DNA of 64,000 nt from Solirubrobacter ginsenosidimutans (GTDB lineage Bacteria > Actinomycetota > Thermoleophilia > Solirubrobacterales > Solirubrobacteraceae), in assembly GCF_027587205.1 (NCBI RefSeq), contig NZ_JAPDOD010000026.1, positions 1-64,000 of the forward strand, written 5' to 3'. The translations under genes were made by a program, and so were the position numbers. The notes under the pieces were generated by a model. That model was not told where the DNA came from. It saw nothing but the letters and a program-made list of their open reading frames with translations, and did not search any database. This document shows, piece after piece, positions 38,139-46,599 of this stretch. How positions within the stretch are numbered: position 1 is the first letter of the stretch; each line of letters starts with the position of its first letter.

Positions 38139-39905
38139 TTACCCGCAGGGGATGAGCGCACGAACCACGGTGCCGCGGGCGACTTCCGACTCGACCTCGA
38201 GGCGTCCATCCAACGCGGCGACGCGGTCGGCCAGGCCGCGGAGGCCGGAGCCGTTGCCGGGATCGGCGCCGCCGATGCCGTCGTCGGCGACCTCGACCAC
38301 CAGGCGCCCGTCGTCGCGCCGGATGTCCACCCGCGCGAACGTCGCGTGGGCGTAGCGGACGACGTTGGTGATCGCCTCGGCGACGACGAAGTACGCCGCG
38401 GCCTCGACCGGTTCAGGCAGGCGCTCCTGCGGCGCGGCGACGATCTCGACCGGCAGCGGCATCCGCTGGGCGAGCGCCTCCACCGCGGAACTCAGACCGC
38501 GGTCAGACAACACCGCGGGATGGATGCCGCGGGCGAGGTCGCGCAGCTCCCGGATCGCCGCGTCGAGGTCGCTCGCGGCGGTCTCCAGGAGCGTCTTCGC
38601 CGCACCCGGGTCGTTGTCGATCCGCCGGCGCGCGACCTGCAGCGAGAGCGACAACGCCACCAGCCGCTGCTGCGCCCCGTCGTGGAGGTCGCGCTCGATC
38701 CGGCGGCGGGCGGCGTCGGCGCTCTCGACGATCCGGGCGCGCGACGCCTGCAGCTCCTTGACCTTGGCGTGCAACTCGGCGGCGAGCCGCTCGTTCTCCA
38801 GCGCCAGCGCCGCGGCGCCCACGACGGCCTGGACGAGCTCGCGCTCCTCCGCCACCGAGGCGTCATGCACGAGCATCGCGACCTGCTCGGAGTCGCGCTC
38901 CACCGGCGTGCACGCGCGTCCGCCACCCGGCCGCGGCAGCGTGATCGTCCCGCCGGTGGCGTCCACCCAGTCCTCGCGCTCGGGGAGCCAGTAGGCGAGC
39001 GTCAGCGACGGGTCGCCCAAAGCGCTCGCCAGCGCGTCGCGCAGGCTGCCGTGGACGCCCCCGCCGCCGAGCCGGGCGACGAGGTCGCTGACCGCCGTCG
39101 CCCCCGCGACCCGGCTGCGCAGCAGCCCCGCCAGGAAGGCGAACGGGACGGTGGCGAGCGCGATCACCCGCGCGCGTTCGAGCGTCTCCTGGGTCCCCGT
39201 CGCCACGTCGAGCGCGCCGAGCACCGACCACACCGCGTAGAGCGCGAGCACGAGGCCGCCGCTCGCGTAGACGAGCGTCAGCGCGCGGCGCTGCGGCCGC
39301 GTCGCCCGCCGCCAGCGGGTCCAGACGATCACGATCAGCAGCGCGATCAGGACCGCCACCAGCGCCAGCCGCGCCCGCGAGAGCACGTCGAAGAGACCCG
39401 GCTTCTCGGCGATCAGCAGCGGGTTCGCGGGCAGGCCGAAGTTCGCGGTCTGCTCGAAGACCAGGCAGATCCACCACCCCACCGTCGCGAGCAGATACGA
39501 CGCGCCCGCCAGCGCGATCTCCCACCGCGCCCGCAACCGCCCCGACGGGAACGCCAGCAGGATGTGGAAGAGGATCGCGTACGGCACCGCGATCACGACC
39601 AGGCCGGCGATGAACGGCCAGGAATCGGTGCTGACGATCAGCCCCGACAGGCAGTAGGTGAAGCCGACCGCGACGAGCAGTGCCCCGAAGCGGTTCTCCG
39701 GCCGGCGCTGCCAGGCCAGCAGCCCGGTGCCGATCGAGGCGCCGCCGATCACCGGCCCGAACACCGCGATCAGGTCGCGATGGTGCCCGCCGACGCTGTG
39801 GATCGCGAGCGCCAACGGGACGACACAGGCGACGACGCCGAAGGCGGCGAGTCCGATCAGCAGCCGCCGCGGAGCTGACGGTTCAGTCGACACGGCGCGG
39901 CTCAC
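38139..39905 (-). CDS. NarL/UhpB-type sensor histidine kinase
   Basis: A 588-residue membrane kinase. There are about eight hydrophobic segments in residues 1-270, then a GAF-like linker, a coiled coil and a HisKA_3 domain with the phospho-acceptor His in RRRIERDLHDGAQQRLVAL. The ATPase domain follows: VVAEAITNVVRYAHA (N box) and VEVADDGIGGADPGNGSGLRGL (G1/G2 boxes, core VADDGIGGADPGNGSGL). No response regulator gene is adjacent, so it is an orphan in this window. Confidence 0.9.
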   Translation of the reverse strand: MSRAVSTEPSAPRRLLIGLAAFGVVACVVPLALAIHSVGGHHRDLIAVFGPVIGGASIGTGLLAWQRRPENRFGALLVAVGFTYCLSGLIVSTDSWPFIAGLVVIAVPYAILFHILLAFPSGRLRARWEIALAGASYLLATVGWWICLVFEQTANFGLPANPLLIAEKPGLFDVLSRARLALVAVLIALLIVIVWTRWRRATRPQRRALTLVYASGGLVLALYAVWSVLGALDVATGTQETLERARVIALATVPFAFLAGLLRSRVAGATAVSDLVARLGGGGVHGSLRDALASALGDPSLTLAYWLPEREDWVDATGGTITLPRPGGGRACTPVERDSEQVAMLVHDASVAEERELVQAVVGAAALALENERLAAELHAKVKELQASRARIVESADAARRRIERDLHDGAQQRLVALSLSLQVARRRIDNDPGAAKTLLETAASDLDAAIRELRDLARGIHPAVLSDRGLSSAVEALAQRMPLPVEIVAAPQERLPEPVEAAAYFVVAEAITNVVRYAHATFARVDIRRDDGRLVVEVADDGIGGADPGNGSGLRGLADRVAALDGRLEVESEVARGTVVRALIPCG

Positions 39906-39939
39906 CCTAGCGACGGGTGTGCCGCGCGAGATGGGTTAC

Positions 39940-40605
39940 CTACGGCAGGATGTCGTTGACCGACACGAGGAAGCGGCCGTCGGCGGTCAGCGCCATCTCC
40001 CCCTCGATGTGCAGTCGCGCGGGGCCCTGCTCGGTCCAGAGGTCGAGGAAGTACGCCCAGCCGTCGTCGCCCGGCTCCTCGGAGCGGCTGAGGACCTCGA
40101 TGCCGTAGTGCTCCCGGGGCGGCGGCACGAGCGCCTCGGGCCAGTCGTCCTCGACTCGGCGCTGGAGGTCCTCGATCGCGAGCTCCTCGCCGGAGAGGTC
40201 GTGCAGCTCTTCGTACTCGCCGTCGACGACGAGCTCGACGATCTTCTCGAGCGCTTCGTACATGCCGTCGGGCATCAGCTCGAGCGTCGGGGGGAGCGGC
40301 GCGTGGAAGTCGATCGCCAGCTCCGGCGACAGGTCCAGCCGGTTGTAGAAGTAGTCCTCGGCGGCCGCGCGGGCCTGGCCGCGGATCGCCTTCGGGATGC
40401 CGGCCGCGCTCAGGCCGATCATGGCGGCGCGCATCGCGTCGCTCAGCGTCCCGTGGGGCTCGGCGAGCTGCGCGGTCACCGCGCGCCCCTGCTCGGTCAG
40501 CTGCGCGACCGAGGGACCGTCCATGAGGATGGCGGGCGCGTCGTGGCGGTTGTACCCCGGCAGCGCGCGCACCGCCGAGTGCATGACAATTAGATGGTCG
40601 CCCAT
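39940..40605 (-). CDS. Unknown protein in the ATP-grasp/alpha-E cluster (221 aa)
   Basis: A soluble acidic protein not recognised by family. The N-terminal half is helical (ALSDAMRAAMIGL-type, with GIPKAIRGQARAAAEDYFYN). The C-terminal half looks like an alpha/beta domain (IVELVVDGEYEELHDLSGEELAIEDLQRRVED, about residues 121-152, then PEALVPPPREHYGIEVL), faintly like DUF7668-type domains. The ATG at 40605 follows the transglutaminase-like gene stop by one base (TGACATG), so it is in that operon and may be a cluster-specific component. Confidence 0.8.
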   Translation of the reverse strand: MGDHLIVMHSAVRALPGYNRHDAPAILMDGPSVAQLTEQGRAVTAQLAEPHGTLSDAMRAAMIGLSAAGIPKAIRGQARAAAEDYFYNRLDLSPELAIDFHAPLPPTLELMPDGMYEALEKIVELVVDGEYEELHDLSGEELAIEDLQRRVEDDWPEALVPPPREHYGIEVLSRSEEPGDDGWAYFLDLWTEQGPARLHIEGEMALTADGRFLVSVNDILP

Positions 40606-40606
40606 G

Positions 40607-41467
40607 TCAGGCGCGAGAGGGTGACACGTCGCTGCGCGTCATTCGCACGGACGCGCTGAGTTCTGACCCCTCCATGCCGCGGTAGACGCCCTTGATCGGC
40701 GGCACGTCCGCGTAGTGGCGCCCGTGGCCGATCTTGACGTGGGTCTCGCCGCCGAGCTGGCGGTTGGTCGGGTCCAGTGCGACCCACGTGAGCCCGTCCG
40801 CGCCGGGAAGGAGCGCCTCCACCCACGCGTGCGTCTCGACCTCCGCGGAGGCCTCGTCGTCGTCGGACGGCGCCCACAGGTACCCGGAGACGTAGCGCGC
40901 GCCGACTCCGTGGCGGCGCAGCAGCAACAGCGCCAGGTGGGCGAAGTCCTGGCAGACGCCCGCGCCCGCGGCCAGCAGGTCACCGACGGTCGAGCCGACG
41001 TACGTGACGCCGGCCCGGTACTCGAAGCGGTCCGGGATCACCTCGACCAGGCGCTGGGCGGTGCCGAGCGGCGAGTCCGCGCGGGTGAGGCCGACGAGGT
41101 CGTCGATCGTCAACGCGTCCGGCTCGGAGCCGTCCAGCAGCAGGAACTCGCCCGCCGCCGCGTCGTACGCCCGGTCCTCGATCGCCGACCAGTCGGTCTC
41201 CGGCGGCACGTCGGGCGAGGTCGTGCGCACCCGCGCCCGCACGTCGATCGAGAGGTGCTCGTGCGGTCGCGAGATCCCGAACTCGATCACGGTCGTCCCG
41301 AAGTAGTCCAGGTGCTGATTGAGCCGCGACTCCGGATCGACGCGGACGACGAAGTCCTCGACGCTCTGGGTCGCCATCGTCGCCGGCTTCACCCGCAGCG
41401 CGTTCAGGTTGTCCGTCACCGGGCCGCTGTAGCGGTACTCGGTCAGGTAGCGGATGGCGAAGTTCAT
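40607..41467 (-). CDS. Transglutaminase-like cysteine peptidase of ATP-grasp cluster
   Basis: A 286-residue protein: an N-terminal beta domain (MNFAIRYLTEYRYSGPVTDN) and a transglutaminase-like core with catalytic Cys at about 172 (GAGVCQDFAHLALLLLRRHG), His (VETHAWVEALLPG) and Asp (WVALDPTNRQLGG). It belongs to the COG1305 subfamily always found with alpha-E and circularly permuted ATP-grasp proteins, predicted to trim or ligate peptides. The start overlaps the alpha-E stop as ATGA. Confidence 0.92.
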   Translation of the reverse strand: MNFAIRYLTEYRYSGPVTDNLNALRVKPATMATQSVEDFVVRVDPESRLNQHLDYFGTTVIEFGISRPHEHLSIDVRARVRTTSPDVPPETDWSAIEDRAYDAAAGEFLLLDGSEPDALTIDDLVGLTRADSPLGTAQRLVEVIPDRFEYRAGVTYVGSTVGDLLAAGAGVCQDFAHLALLLLRRHGVGARYVSGYLWAPSDDDEASAEVETHAWVEALLPGADGLTWVALDPTNRQLGGETHVKIGHGRHYADVPPIKGVYRGMEGSELSASVRMTRSDVSPSRA

Positions 41468-42423
41468 GCCGAGACGGGGCGGGCGGCGGGCTTCGCCGGG
41501 TTGCCAAAGTAGCGGCCGGCGATGTCGACATCGACCATGCCGAGCTCGACCTGGACGATCTCCAGCGTCTCCGCCAGGGTGCCGTCGATGACCGGCGTGC
41601 GCGCGCGGAAGTCGAGGTCGGCCATCAGCCGCGACAGGCGCAGGACGGCCGGCGAGCCGCGGTAGGCCGGGTCGGCGGCGGTGAGGGCGGCGTGCAGCGC
41701 CTCGATCGAGAACGCGACGCTGTCCGGGTAGTCGGCTTCGAAGAGCAGGAAGCGGGCGACCGGCCGCGCGTTGGGCGGCGCGGGGACCGAGCGCCGGTAG
41801 GCCTGAAAGCCGCCGACGGCCTGCAGCAGCGCTAGCGCTTGGCCGTCGCGGACGTGCTCCTCGGCGTCGGCGCCGTCGGCCGGCAGCGCCACGCGCAGCA
41901 TCCGCAGGACCATGTCGGCGGACTCGATCGCGGCGCCCGCCTGCAGGAACGCGTGGGCCTCGTCGCGCAGCATCGTGCGCCCGGTCACGCCCCAGAACAG
42001 CCCGCAGCGCTCGCGCACGTACGCGTAGACGCTGTACGGGCCGGTCTGGACGGCGGCGGAGATGTTGCGCTGCAGCAGGCCGAGGTGGAAGGTGTTGATC
42101 GCCTCCCACATCTCGCCGCTGAAGACGTCGCGGACGGTGCGCGCGCCCTCGCGGGCGCGGGAGATGCAGTTCAGGACGGACGTCGGGTGCTCGGGGTCGA
42201 GCGTGAGCAGGCGCAGGACCTCGTCGCGGCTGGCGCTCGTCTCCGGCGGCTCGCCGCTGACGATGGTCAGCAGCGCGTCCCAGCTCAGCCGGACGCCCGC
42301 CGGGTCGTCCGGGCGGCCCTGGAGGTCGGCGTGGAAGACGCCGTCGAGCATGCGCGAGGTGTGCTCGGCGCGCGCCAGCTGGCGGCCGATCCAGTACAGC
42401 TCGTGGGCGATCCGGGCGAGCAT
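41464..42423 (-). CDS. Alpha-E domain protein (DUF403)
   Basis: A 319-residue all-helical protein with the family opening MLARIAHELYWIGRQLARAEHTSRML, shown here only by its core AHELYWIGRQLARAEHT, and the NTFHLGLLQRN-like middle. Alpha-E proteins partner circularly permuted ATP-grasp enzymes (DUF404/407); no activity has been assigned, and a peptide-ligation complex has been predicted by genome context. It abuts the ATP-grasp stop (42424) with no gap. Confidence 0.93.
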   Translation of the reverse strand: MLARIAHELYWIGRQLARAEHTSRMLDGVFHADLQGRPDDPAGVRLSWDALLTIVSGEPPETSASRDEVLRLLTLDPEHPTSVLNCISRAREGARTVRDVFSGEMWEAINTFHLGLLQRNISAAVQTGPYSVYAYVRERCGLFWGVTGRTMLRDEAHAFLQAGAAIESADMVLRMLRVALPADGADAEEHVRDGQALALLQAVGGFQAYRRSVPAPPNARPVARFLLFEADYPDSVAFSIEALHAALTAADPAYRGSPAVLRLSRLMADLDFRARTPVIDGTLAETLEIVQVELGMVDVDIAGRYFGNPAKPAARPVSA

Positions 42424-43971
42424 CTATTGCTGTTGTTGTTGCTGCTGGGAGGACCAGGCGCCGCCGAGCGGGAGGCCCGGCATGCGCGGCGGCTGCCAGC
42501 GCGACAGGCGCGGCTGCTCGGGAGCGTGCTCGGCGTCCTCCTCGAGCACCCACGTGTCCTTCGATCCGCCGCCCTGGGAGGAGTTGACGATCATCGAGCC
42601 CTCGCGCAACGCCACGCGGGTGAGCCCGCCCGGGACGATGTGGATGTTCTCCCCGAAGACCGCGAACGGCCGCAGGTCCACGTGGCGGGGCGCGAGCGCG
42701 CCGTCCGGGCCGGCGGTCGGGACGGTCGAGAGGTGCACGAGCTCCTGCGCGATCCACTTCTCGGGCAGCCGGTTGATCTCGTCCGCCTGGCGCTGCAGTT
42801 CCTCGTCGGACGCCGTCGGCCCGATGAAGACGCCCTTGCCGCCGGACTCCGAGGTCGGCTTGACGACGACCTGATCGAGCCGCTTGAGGATCGCCTCGCG
42901 CTGCTCGCGGTCGCTCATCAGGTACGTCGGCACGTTCTCGACCAGCGGCTCCTCGCCGAGGTAGTAGCGGATCATCTCCGGCACGTAGTGGTAGATCGCC
43001 TTGTCGTCGGCCACGCCGGTGCCGACGGCGTTGACGATCGCCACGCTGCCCGCTCGGTAGGCCCGCATCAACCCGGGGACGCCGAGCACGCTGTCGGGGC
43101 GGAACTCGAGCGGGTCCATGAAGTCGTCGTCGATCCGGCGGTAGATCGCGTGGACGCGCTGCAGGCCGCGGGTCGTGCGGATGTGGCAGACGGCGTCTCG
43201 CACGACGAGGTCGGAGGCCTCGACCAGCTCGACGCCCATCTGGCGCGCCAGGAAGGCGTGCTCGAAGTAGGCGCTGTTGAACGGGCCGGGGGTCCAGACG
43301 ACGACCGTCGCCTCCTCCTCCCCGCCCGTCGGCGCGACCTCCTCCAGCGCCGTTCTCAGCAGCGCCGGGTAGTGATCGACGGGCCGCACGCGGTAGTGCT
43401 CGAACAACCCGGGCAGCAGGCGGGTCATCGCGCGGCGGTTCTCGAGCACGTAGCTGATGCCGCTCGGCGTGCGGACGTTGTCCTCGAGCACCTTCCAGGC
43501 GCCGTCGTTGTCGCGCACCAGATCGCAGCCGGAGACGTGGCAGTAGACGCCGCCGGGTGGGCGGATGCCGTGCGCGGCGCGGGCGAAGGCCGGTCTCGAC
43601 ACGACCAGCTCCCACGGCACCTTGCCGTCGTGGATGATCTCGCGCGCGTGGTAGACGTCGTCGACGAAGTGGTTGAGCGCGCGGATGCGCTGCGCGAGGC
43701 CGCGCTTGATCGTCTGCCACTCGCTCGCCGGGATGATCCGCGGGACGAGGTCGAGCGGGAACGGGCGATCCCGGACCGGTCCGTCACCGGGACCTCCGGC
43801 GTCGAACGTGATGCCCTGCTGCATGAAGATCGCGTCGCGGCGGCGGCCCGCCGCGGTCAGGGCCTCGGGACCGAGCGCCTCCAGCGCTTCCACCAGCGTG
43901 CGGGCGTGCGGGCGGGGCTCCCCGTCGGATGCGACGAGCTCGTCGTAGAAGTCCCAGTCCAAAGCCGCCAA
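42424..43971 (-). CDS. Circularly permuted ATP-grasp protein (peptide-ligase-like), poly-Gln tail
   Basis: A 515-residue protein of the COG2308 type. Diagnostic segments: QQGITFDAGG, PFPLDLVPRIIPASEWQTIK, LNHFVDDVYH, ISYVLENRRAM, and the C-terminal ATP-binding VVVKPTSESGGKGVFIGP. It is predicted to be an ATP-dependent amine/carboxylate ligase. The TTG at 43971 restores the family N-terminus (DWDFYDEL) but lies 115 bases inside the MFS gene. The C-terminus ends in seven glutamines coded by CAG/CAA repeats, absent from the usual family. Confidence 0.92.
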   Translation of the reverse strand: MAALDWDFYDELVASDGEPRPHARTLVEALEALGPEALTAAGRRRDAIFMQQGITFDAGGPGDGPVRDRPFPLDLVPRIIPASEWQTIKRGLAQRIRALNHFVDDVYHAREIIHDGKVPWELVVSRPAFARAAHGIRPPGGVYCHVSGCDLVRDNDGAWKVLEDNVRTPSGISYVLENRRAMTRLLPGLFEHYRVRPVDHYPALLRTALEEVAPTGGEEEATVVVWTPGPFNSAYFEHAFLARQMGVELVEASDLVVRDAVCHIRTTRGLQRVHAIYRRIDDDFMDPLEFRPDSVLGVPGLMRAYRAGSVAIVNAVGTGVADDKAIYHYVPEMIRYYLGEEPLVENVPTYLMSDREQREAILKRLDQVVVKPTSESGGKGVFIGPTASDEELQRQADEINRLPEKWIAQELVHLSTVPTAGPDGALAPRHVDLRPFAVFGENIHIVPGGLTRVALREGSMIVNSSQGGGSKDTWVLEEDAEHAPEQPRLSRWQPPRMPGLPLGGAWSSQQQQQQQ

Positions 43972-45116
43972 GGTCCGTGCATCCTATTCAGCAGAGCGAC
44001 GCCCGCGAGGCCAACCGTCGCGGCTTGGACCAGGAGTACAACGCGATAGTCGACAAGCGCGACGAGTGCCGCCCCGAGGGCGATTGACAACGTCTGCGGC
44101 GCGCCCAGCGCGAGCTCGGAGGCGGCGAACGCCCGGCCCTGGAGATTCGCGGGCGTGCTGCGCTGCAGCAACGTGAGCAGCGCGACCACGATCCAGGGCA
44201 GGCCGAGGCCGAACAGGACCTTGCCCGCCAGGACGACCGGGAGGTCGCTATCGGCCATCAGCAGCGCGCCGAGGGCGAAGATCGTCATGCCGAAGCCGGC
44301 GGCGCGGACCTCCCCGTGGCGTTTGAGGGCGGTCGTCGCCGTGAGCGCGCCCACGATCGCGCCGACCCCCTGCACCGCCATCAGGACGCCCACGAACGCG
44401 GACGGCTTGCCGAGCGCGTCCGGCAGCTCGAAGATCAGCGTCTCGCTGAAGCCGATCACGAGCATGCAGAGCGCGCAGCCGGCGACCATCGCCTTGAGGT
44501 CGGGCGTGCGGGCGATGTGGCGCGCGCCGGCGGTGATGCCGGGGTTCGCGTGTGGTTGCGGCTTCGGCTCTCTGAGCTTGAGCGCGAAGAGCGCGGCGGT
44601 GGCGGCGAGGAACGTGGCGGAGTCCAGCAGCGCGACCGCGGCGCCTCCCGCGAGCGTGTAGAGGCCGGCGCCGGCCAGCGGGGTGATGAGCCGCAGCGCT
44701 TCTCTGACCGTCTGCAGCGTGGCGTTGGCCTTGGCGAGTTGCTCCGTCGGCACGAGCGTGTGCAGCAGCGCGGACTGGCCCGCCGAGAGCACCACGTACG
44801 ACGCGCCGTAGGCGACCGCGACGGCGTAGATGATCCATACGTCGCCGCGGTCGTGGACGGCGAGCAGCGGCAGGACCGCCAGCGCGGTGAGCGGGTTGAC
44901 GGCGAGCAGCAGCGTCCGGCGCCGGACGCGGTCCACCAGCAGGCCGGCGAACGGGCTTGCGAGCTGCGGCGCGACGATGCACAGGAAGACGAGGCCGGCG
45001 GCCGAGCTCGACCCTGTCAGGTCCTTCACCCAGAGCCCGAGCGCGAGCCACAGCGCGGTGTCGCCGAGCAGGCTGAGCGACTGCCCGCAGAGGAAGATGC
45101 GCGTGTCGCGGCTCAT
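43857..45116 (-). CDS. MFS transporter
   Basis: A 419-residue major facilitator with about twelve membrane helices, opening MSRDTRIFLCGQSLSLLGD, and the loop 2-3 motif GLLVDRVRRRTLLLAV. It probably exports small molecules. Its last 38 codons run into the ATP-grasp gene in another frame, giving a polar Ser/Thr/Arg tail (LWTGTSTTSSSHPTG) after the last helix. The start overlaps the ArsR regulator stop as ATGA, so the regulator, transporter and ligase genes form one leftward unit. Confidence 0.92.
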   Translation of the reverse strand: MSRDTRIFLCGQSLSLLGDTALWLALGLWVKDLTGSSSAAGLVFLCIVAPQLASPFAGLLVDRVRRRTLLLAVNPLTALAVLPLLAVHDRGDVWIIYAVAVAYGASYVVLSAGQSALLHTLVPTEQLAKANATLQTVREALRLITPLAGAGLYTLAGGAAVALLDSATFLAATAALFALKLREPKPQPHANPGITAGARHIARTPDLKAMVAGCALCMLVIGFSETLIFELPDALGKPSAFVGVLMAVQGVGAIVGALTATTALKRHGEVRAAGFGMTIFALGALLMADSDLPVVLAGKVLFGLGLPWIVVALLTLLQRSTPANLQGRAFAASELALGAPQTLSIALGAALVALVDYRVVLLVQAATVGLAGVALLNRMHGPWRLWTGTSTTSSSHPTGSPARTPARWWKRWRRSVPRP

Positions 45117-45679
45117 AGCCGGTACGCGAGGGTGAGGATCTCGACGCGTTCGGCGCCCTCGGGGTGCTCGTCGCTCGGCGTGCGCCGGTCGGCATAGCGC
45201 TTGAACAGCAGCTCGACGATCTCCTCGTCGATGGCCTTCAGCTCGTCCGGCGTCAGATACAGGCCCATCTGGTTCATGCCGGTCACCGCCCGCCACTCCT
45301 CCGGCAGCGACTGGCGATCCTCGAACGCCTGCCGGGCGCGGGCGAAGTAGCGATCGCGCAGGACCCGGTCCAGCGTGCGGGCGGCGGTCGCGGTCTCCGG
45401 GTCCTCGTGGACGTCGGTGAAGCTCATCCCGAGGTGGCGCAGCTTCCACGGCCGCTTGCGGCCCGTCCCGCCCTCGGCCTCCTCGACGAACCCGTACTTG
45501 GCGAGCTGGCGCAGGTGAAACGACGCGTTCGCCGGGCTCTCCCCCACCCGCTCGCCCGCCTCGGTCGCGGTCAGCGTCCCCGCGTGGATGAGCTCCTCGA
45601 GCAGCGCGAGCCGGATCGGGTGGGCCATCGCCCGCATGGTCTTCGGGTCGGTGAGCTTGCGCGGCCCTTCGAAAGACAT
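45113..45679 (-). CDS. ArsR-family winged-helix regulator
   Basis: A 188-residue regulator. The N-terminal HTH reads MAHPIRLALLEELIHAGTL, then TEAGERVGESPANASFHLRQL and the beta wing KYGFVEEAEGGTGRKRPWKL. No metal-binding Cys pair is seen. The C-terminal half, which may bind a ligand, is larger than classic ArsR. A palindrome sits 3 bases upstream of its ATG, overlapping the -10 box, so it probably represses its own operon, including the MFS transporter and the ATP-grasp cluster. Confidence 0.93.
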   Translation of the reverse strand: MSFEGPRKLTDPKTMRAMAHPIRLALLEELIHAGTLTATEAGERVGESPANASFHLRQLAKYGFVEEAEGGTGRKRPWKLRHLGMSFTDVHEDPETATAARTLDRVLRDRYFARARQAFEDRQSLPEEWRAVTGMNQMGLYLTPDELKAIDEEIVELLFKRYADRRTPSDEHPEGAERVEILTLAYRL

Positions 45680-45682
45680 GTT

Positions 45683-45714
45683 TCGAAAGATAGCTTTCGA
45701 TAGCTGTCAGTCAA
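45683..45714 (-). promoter_or_regulatory. ArsR operon promoter with operator palindrome (leaderless)
   Basis: Leftward: -35 TTGACT (45709-45714), 16-base spacer, -10 TATCTT (45687-45692), then 7 bases to the ATG at 45679, so the mRNA is probably leaderless. A perfect inverted repeat TCGAAAG-ATAG-CTTTCGA (45683-45700) covers the -10 box, and another CTTCGAAAG copy lies inside the first codons. This fits an autorepressor operator. Confidence 0.75.
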
Positions 45715-46195
45715 GGGCGATCAGCTCGAAGGTCAGCGAATCGCCGTCGATCGTCGCCACGCCCATCGTGTGCTTCGGGGCCCGCCGGCGCTCGGTGGGC
45801 GAGCCGGGATTGAAGATCTGGAAGCCGTCCTGGTCCTCGTGCAGCGGGATGTGACTGTGGCCGAAGACGACCGCGTCCGCGTCGGGGAAGCGGTTGCGCA
45901 TCCGGGCGAGGCGGCCGCCACTCGGTCCCGCGTCGTGGACCATGCCGATCCTCACTCCCTCGAACGCGACGACACGCTGCACGGGCAGGCCGAGGATCAA
46001 CTCGCGGCTGTCCACATTCCCGCACACCGCGTGCACCGGCGGACCGAGCGCCTGCAGCTGGTGCAGGACCTCGACCGTCATGAAGTCCCCGGCGTGCAGG
46101 ATCGCGTCAGCTGATCTCAGCCGCTCGACGCACGCGTCCGGCAGCCGCCGCGGCCCGCGCGGCATGTGCGTGTCGGAGATGACCGCGACGATCAC
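45707..46195 (-). CDS. YfcE/MJ0936-type metallophosphoesterase
   Basis: A 162-residue calcineurin-fold phosphodiesterase. Metal ligands are in VAVISDTHM (Asp, His), AILHAGDFMT (Asp), CGNVDSREL (Asn), VVFGHSHIP (His-x-His). The GTG at 46195 starts directly before the first strand. Family members hydrolyse phosphodiesters such as cyclic nucleotides in vitro; the natural substrate is unknown. The gene's stop lies in the ArsR -35 region, so the two leftward genes are tightly packed. Confidence 0.92.
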   Translation of the reverse strand: MIVAVISDTHMPRGPRRLPDACVERLRSADAILHAGDFMTVEVLHQLQALGPPVHAVCGNVDSRELILGLPVQRVVAFEGVRIGMVHDAGPSGGRLARMRNRFPDADAVVFGHSHIPLHEDQDGFQIFNPGSPTERRRAPKHTMGVATIDGDSLTFELIALD

Positions 46196-46206
46196 CGCCG
46201 CGGCAG

Positions 46207-46326
46207 CTAGGCCAGGCGCGGGGCGAGCGCCAGCGCCACGAGGCCCAGCGCGATCCACGTGGGCGCGCCGAAGATCCCGCCCGCGACGACGATCACAGCG
46301 GCCACGGCGATCTCGGAACGTCTCAT
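46207..46326 (-). CDS. Small membrane protein (39 aa)
   Basis: Opens at ATG 46326 with a short basic start (MRRSEIAV) followed by two hydrophobic stretches (VAAVIVVAGGIFG and APTWIALGLVALALAP), so it is a one- or two-helix membrane peptide. It ends 11 bases before the phosphoesterase start. No family recognised. The codon pattern is GC-rich at third positions, but the shortness leaves doubt. Confidence 0.55.
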   Translation of the reverse strand: MRRSEIAVAAVIVVAGGIFGAPTWIALGLVALALAPRLA

Positions 46327-46405
46327 GGGTTCGAGCCTACGGCAGTTCGCGCCGCCCCATGCCCGACTTTCCGCCAGCGCTTGCCGCACGACGGGCTCGG
46401 TGCGC

Positions 46406-46456
46406 GGGGGTGCGTAACGACAGCTTCCTCAGGGGACGTTCTCGTTACGCACCCCC
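46406..46456. repeat. 15-bp perfect inverted repeat upstream of tRNA-Arg
   Basis: Arms GGGGGTGCGTAACGA (46406-46420) and TCGTTACGCACCCCC (46442-46456) pair perfectly around a 21-base loop, and TTTT follows on the + strand (46458-46461). It could be a rightward intrinsic terminator, but no rightward gene ends upstream. A dispersed palindromic element is the other reading. Confidence 0.8.
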
Positions 46457-46526
46457 CTTTTGCGGGCGATCGTTCGGGCTCAACGTCGACCGCGACGGCC
46501 ACCCAGCGCTAAGCTTCCGGACCCGA

Positions 46527-46599
<73 letters not shown>

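Noticed and set aside
39940..40605. Proteasome-type protease often linked to the ATP-grasp cluster (COG3484)
   Set aside because: No N-terminal nucleophile or proteasome fold motifs are visible; left as unknown.
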